Source: Rhodospirillaceae bacterium UBA4468 (lineage in GTDB: Bacteria; Pseudomonadota; Alphaproteobacteria; Rhodospirillales; Casp-alpha2). Taken from it: a DNA stretch of 8,528 nt. Location of the stretch: assembly GCA_002389385.1 (NCBI GenBank), contig DGOK01000076.1:18565-27092 (forward strand). The letters are read 5' to 3'. The translations under genes and the position numbers were made by a program. The notes under the pieces were generated by a model that was given only the letters and a program-made list of their open reading frames with translations, did no database searches and was not told the DNA's origin. Position 1 is the stretch's first letter, and each line of letters starts with the position of its first letter. Positions 6,501-8,528 of the stretch are shown one piece after another.

Positions 6501-8345
6501 TTATTGAGGTGGTTTTACGTCAGTGGATGCCTGGGCTACACTGCGGCGCTGCATCAACATAAGGTCCATTGTCGAGATGTGTTTAAATATCGGACGCGAT
6601 CCTGAGCGGAAAAGGCGAACCATGCCATGGTCCATATCAGCAAATGAACGACGGATGTCGTCGTAATTGCGGACTTCGAGGATAATGGTGTCAGCGCGAT
6701 CAGGTGTGACGGCTTTCCAACGGAATGTTGTGTTCGGAAGCTTGGGCGCTTCGAGAATATGCATCCAGCCAATTTCACGTTCCTGTGGCGGACCAAAGCG
6801 GCGCTGCATGATTTTTACAACATCAGCAAATTGAGATGCGTCAAATACAGCATAGATACGGCTGCTGAGGCCATTTTCGTATCGAATAACGGCTTCGCCG
6901 GGCATCGTGAACGCTGTATCTGTATCGAAGTTTTTCGCATCACGCGCGGGCCAGTCCAAATCTTCAAGACAGAAGATGCTGCCGTGCAATTCACGTTCGA
7001 TGCAAGCAGCGCTCTTATGACTGGCACGCTTAAAAGGTTTACCGATGAGCTTGCCACGACCGAGATATAAATCTTGATTGAGTAAAGGGCCGTCACCGAT
7101 ATGTGTCAGCTCAGTTGCATGATCAGATGTATCTGGCGATGTGTAGCCAAGGTCTAGCTTCTCTTCGGCAACGATACGCTCAGAGATTTTGTTTGCGATG
7201 GGTTCAGCGGATTCCGCAGGTACATCAGTGCCAAATAATTGTTCAAGTACATTGGCGACGATGCCTTCATCAACGGAATCAGGCGTGACGGACTTATGAT
7301 TGCTGCCAAGTTTACGATAATTTCGCGAAGCGGGACGATATGGTGGGCGCTGGCGAAGCGAAGGCTCAACAGTATTTGATGCGACATTAACGATGGCTAT
7401 TGGTGTCGCTGTCTCAACCTGCATAAGCGGTGCGCTTGTTGTGTCGAAAATATTGTCTGTAGGGTCAAAAATGTTCTCGCGAGGCGATTGCACCCAAGGG
7501 GCAGGCTCAATAGTTGCCGCTGTTTGAGGCGTCGCTTCGATGATTGCAGCGATATCAGTAACTTTGGGCTCAGCCGCAATGCTTGGTAATGTAGGCGGAG
7601 CGGCAACATTAAGTTCAGGTTGTTCTTTTGGAACAGGCCCAGCTGTCGACGCATCTGGTGTAAAGATTGTCGCAAGACCACTTATGAGCCATGAAATCGG
7701 ATTTTGCTGTGCTGGAGCCAACGCTGTCTTTTGTGGGACAGGTGGCGTGACGATGGCTTGGGTTTCTTCAACAACAGGCTTTGAGGCAGGAGCCGGTGCG
7801 GCTTCAGTTATAACGACGGTTTTCCGTGGAGAAGGCTGATCATCAATTTCAAGCTTTGGTGTCAACAGACTGGCGATATCACTGAACAGCCATGCAATAG
7901 GGTTTCTTTGTGTAGATGCCGAGGCTGTTTCTGATACGACGTTTGCTTCGACCTTTTGAGCGACTTCAGTATCGACCAGAACAGATGCGATGGTTTCAGC
8001 AATAGGCGCTTCTTCAGCAGCCGTTGTCGTGCTGGGCTTAAATAGTTTCACTAAGTCGTTAAAAATCGCCTTAAAGGGATTTTTGAATTCACTGGAGACA
8101 GCTGTTGCCAAAGCAACTTTTGGTGCTGGCTGGTCTTCTTGTTTCTTTGATGTGCTTTTGAGGGGCTCAGTATCAATTGCCGGCGCCTGAATGCCATTCG
8201 AGGCACTTGTCAGCAGATCACCAAGGTCTTCAAAAAGCCAAACGATTGGATTGCGTTGTATCTCGCTGGGCGCGTCATTATTGGCCAGCGCATGCGCGGG
8301 TATTGTAAGGAGGACAGCAATAGAAAAAGCCGTAATTCGTCGCAT
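6501..8345 (-). CDS. Secreted/periplasmic protein with four NPxxWLF-type repeats and an uncharacterised C-terminal domain
   Basis: A protein of about 614 residues that I do not recognise as a named family. It begins MRRITAFSIAVLLTIPAHALA, a clean Sec signal peptide with cleavage expected after ALA (residue 21). A GTG at 8375 would add 10 residues before the signal and has no Shine-Dalgarno, so the ATG at 8345 is preferred. Residues 22-410 are low-complexity, rich in Pro, Ala, Thr and Glu and probably disordered. They carry four copies of a motif such as QRNPIAWLFSDIASLLTP (30-46, 87-104, 146-163, 213-230). Residues about 420-590 look globular, with a Cys pair (448, 459; CIERELHGSIFC) that could form a disulfide, then DLDWPA and RRFGPP. 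This resembles, from memory, hypothetical secreted proteins of Rhodospirillales-like bacteria. No transmembrane segment or lipobox is visible. The role may be as an envelope scaffold or adaptor, but this is speculative. Codon use is like that of the neighbours. Confidence 0.85.
   Translation of the reverse strand: MRRITAFSIAVLLTIPAHALANNDAPSEIQRNPIVWLFEDLGDLLTSASNGIQAPAIDTEPLKSTSKKQEDQPAPKVALATAVSSEFKNPFKAIFNDLVKLFKPSTTTAAEEAPIAETIASVLVDTEVAQKVEANVVSETASASTQRNPIAWLFSDIASLLTPKLEIDDQPSPRKTVVITEAAPAPASKPVVEETQAIVTPPVPQKTALAPAQQNPISWLISGLATIFTPDASTAGPVPKEQPELNVAAPPTLPSIAAEPKVTDIAAIIEATPQTAATIEPAPWVQSPRENIFDPTDNIFDTTSAPLMQVETATPIAIVNVASNTVEPSLRQRPPYRPASRNYRKLGSNHKSVTPDSVDEGIVANVLEQLFGTDVPAESAEPIANKISERIVAEEKLDLGYTSPDTSDHATELTHIGDGPLLNQDLYLGRGKLIGKPFKRASHKSAACIERELHGSIFCLEDLDWPARDAKNFDTDTAFTMPGEAVIRYENGLSSRIYAVFDASQFADVVKIMQRRFGPPQEREIGWMHILEAPKLPNTTFRWKAVTPDRADTIILEVRNYDDIRRSFADMDHGMVRLFRSGSRPIFKHISTMDLMLMQRRSVAQASTDVKPPQ
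7656..8258 (-). repeat. Four degenerate 17-18-residue coding repeats (NP-[IF]-x-[WA]-[LI]-F/I core)
   Basis: Copies lie at 8258-8208 (QRNPIVWLFEDLGDLLT), 8087-8034 (FKNPFKAIFNDLVKLFKP), 7910-7857 (QRNPIAWLFSDIASLLTP) and 7709-7656 (QQNPISWLISGLATIFTP). They start 57, 59 and 67 residues apart, separated by Pro/Ala/Thr-rich linkers. The pattern is two hydrophobic clusters, probably one short amphipathic helix after an Asn-Pro cap. Similarity is clear in protein but loose in DNA, so the duplications are old or under selection at the protein level. Confidence 0.8.
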
Positions 8346-8406
8346 TAATTCGTCGACCCCGGCGCGATTAAGCACGCAAAACTTTTAAAACCACTCTTTT
8401 AACCCA

Positions 8407-8435
8407 GTATTACGGAGTTTTTCCACTAATATCAA
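8407..8435 (-). promoter_or_regulatory. Candidate promoter of the repeat-bearing secreted protein
   Basis: The minus strand has TTGATA (8435-8430; 5 of 6 matches to TTGACA), a 17-bp spacer and TAATAC (8412-8407; a poor -10). It would give a leader of about 55-60 nt. It lies between the coding start and the insertion-sequence end at 8467, so the insertion leaves it intact but removes whatever lay upstream of about -65. Confidence 0.25.
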
Positions 8436-8466
8436 TGCCATCACGAGATAATGTGAAACTAAAAAT

Positions 8467-8528
8467 GGGGCTGTACCAGATAACGCATAAAAGGTGTTAT
8501 CATGGATACTATGAGAAAGAGTCGTTTA
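8467..8528 (+). mobile_element. Left end of an IS1595-family (IS1016-like) insertion sequence, cut by the window edge
   Basis: GGGGCTGTACCAGATAAC (8467-8484) matches, from memory, the terminal inverted repeat of IS1016-group elements (GGGGCTGTAC.AGAT..). It is followed at once by a Shine-Dalgarno and a reading frame starting like their transposase. The 8 bp just outside, CTAAAAAT (8459-8466), are AT-rich and of the length this family duplicates on insertion. The right end is beyond the window, so neither the duplication nor completeness can be tested here. Confidence 0.7.
8502..8528 (+). CDS. IS1595-family transposase, first codons only (partial)
   Basis: The frame reads MDTMRKSRL to the window edge, with AAGGTG (8491-8496) 5 nt upstream of the first ATG. 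MRKSRL is, as I recall, the characteristic start of IS1016-like DDE transposases, which continue with a SxYKQ..LIELFVAG-type segment. ATG at 8502 or 8511 could be the start; the Shine-Dalgarno spacing favours 8502, family length favours 8511. Only nine codons are visible, so identity rests mainly on the adjoining terminal repeat. Confidence 0.6.

Noticed and set aside
6759..7070. 103-codon plus-strand open frame
   Set aside because: It lies antisense within the conserved C-terminal domain of the secreted protein and shows no protein-like motifs.
8373..8375. GTG start giving a 624-residue secreted protein
   Set aside because: It would put ten polar residues before the signal peptide and lacks a ribosome binding site; the ATG at 8345 gives a standard n-region of Arg-Arg.

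Overview
This window looks like chromosomal DNA from an alphaproteobacterium of medium GC content. That placement is an inference from gene content and from the style of the proteins, such as the alanine dehydrogenase/Lrp pair and a secreted protein resembling hypothetical proteins of Rhodospirillales-like bacteria. No RNA gene or CRISPR array was seen. No stretch longer than about 200 bases lacks a gene.

Left part (1-2394). The minus strand carries the 5' end of a Zn-dependent M20-type amidase (hydantoinase/carbamoylase family). Its reading frame contains an in-frame TAA just after a well-placed start and Shine-Dalgarno. Upstream of it lies an alpha/beta hydrolase of the methylesterase/SABP2-like type. 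Divergent to that hydrolase, and sharing a compact promoter region with it, is a DsbA-fold 2-hydroxychromene-2-carboxylate isomerase family protein. This converges, with only 3 bp between stop codons, on a methionine sulfoxide reductase A gene (msrA).

Middle (2468-4300). An Lrp/AsnC regulator gene is divergent from alanine dehydrogenase (ald). The 144-bp AT-rich interval holds three helically phased copies of the heptamer TTAAATT, a plausible operator for the regulator. A strong intrinsic terminator follows ald.

Right part (4300-8528). On the minus strand is a two-gene unit: an aldehyde:ferredoxin oxidoreductase family tungsten/molybdenum enzyme overlapping by 4 nt (ATGA) a MoaD/ThiS-type sulfur carrier ending in Gly-Gly. 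A perfect 8-bp inverted repeat lies on a candidate promoter just upstream. Further upstream is a secreted or periplasmic protein of about 614 residues with four copies of an NP-[IF]-x-[WA]-[LI]-F-type motif strung on Pro/Ala-rich linkers, ending in an uncharacterised globular domain. At the right edge, 8467 onward looks like the left end of an IS1595-family (IS1016-like) insertion sequence: an 18-base terminal inverted repeat, a Shine-Dalgarno and the first codons of its transposase. It sits about 120 bp upstream of the secreted-protein gene.

The genes do not form a single pathway. The tightest functional units are regulator plus ald (alanine catabolism) and oxidoreductase plus MoaD (aldehyde oxidation with a pterin metal cofactor). 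The most unusual content is the repeat-bearing secreted protein, the oxidoreductase operator and the interrupted amidase.
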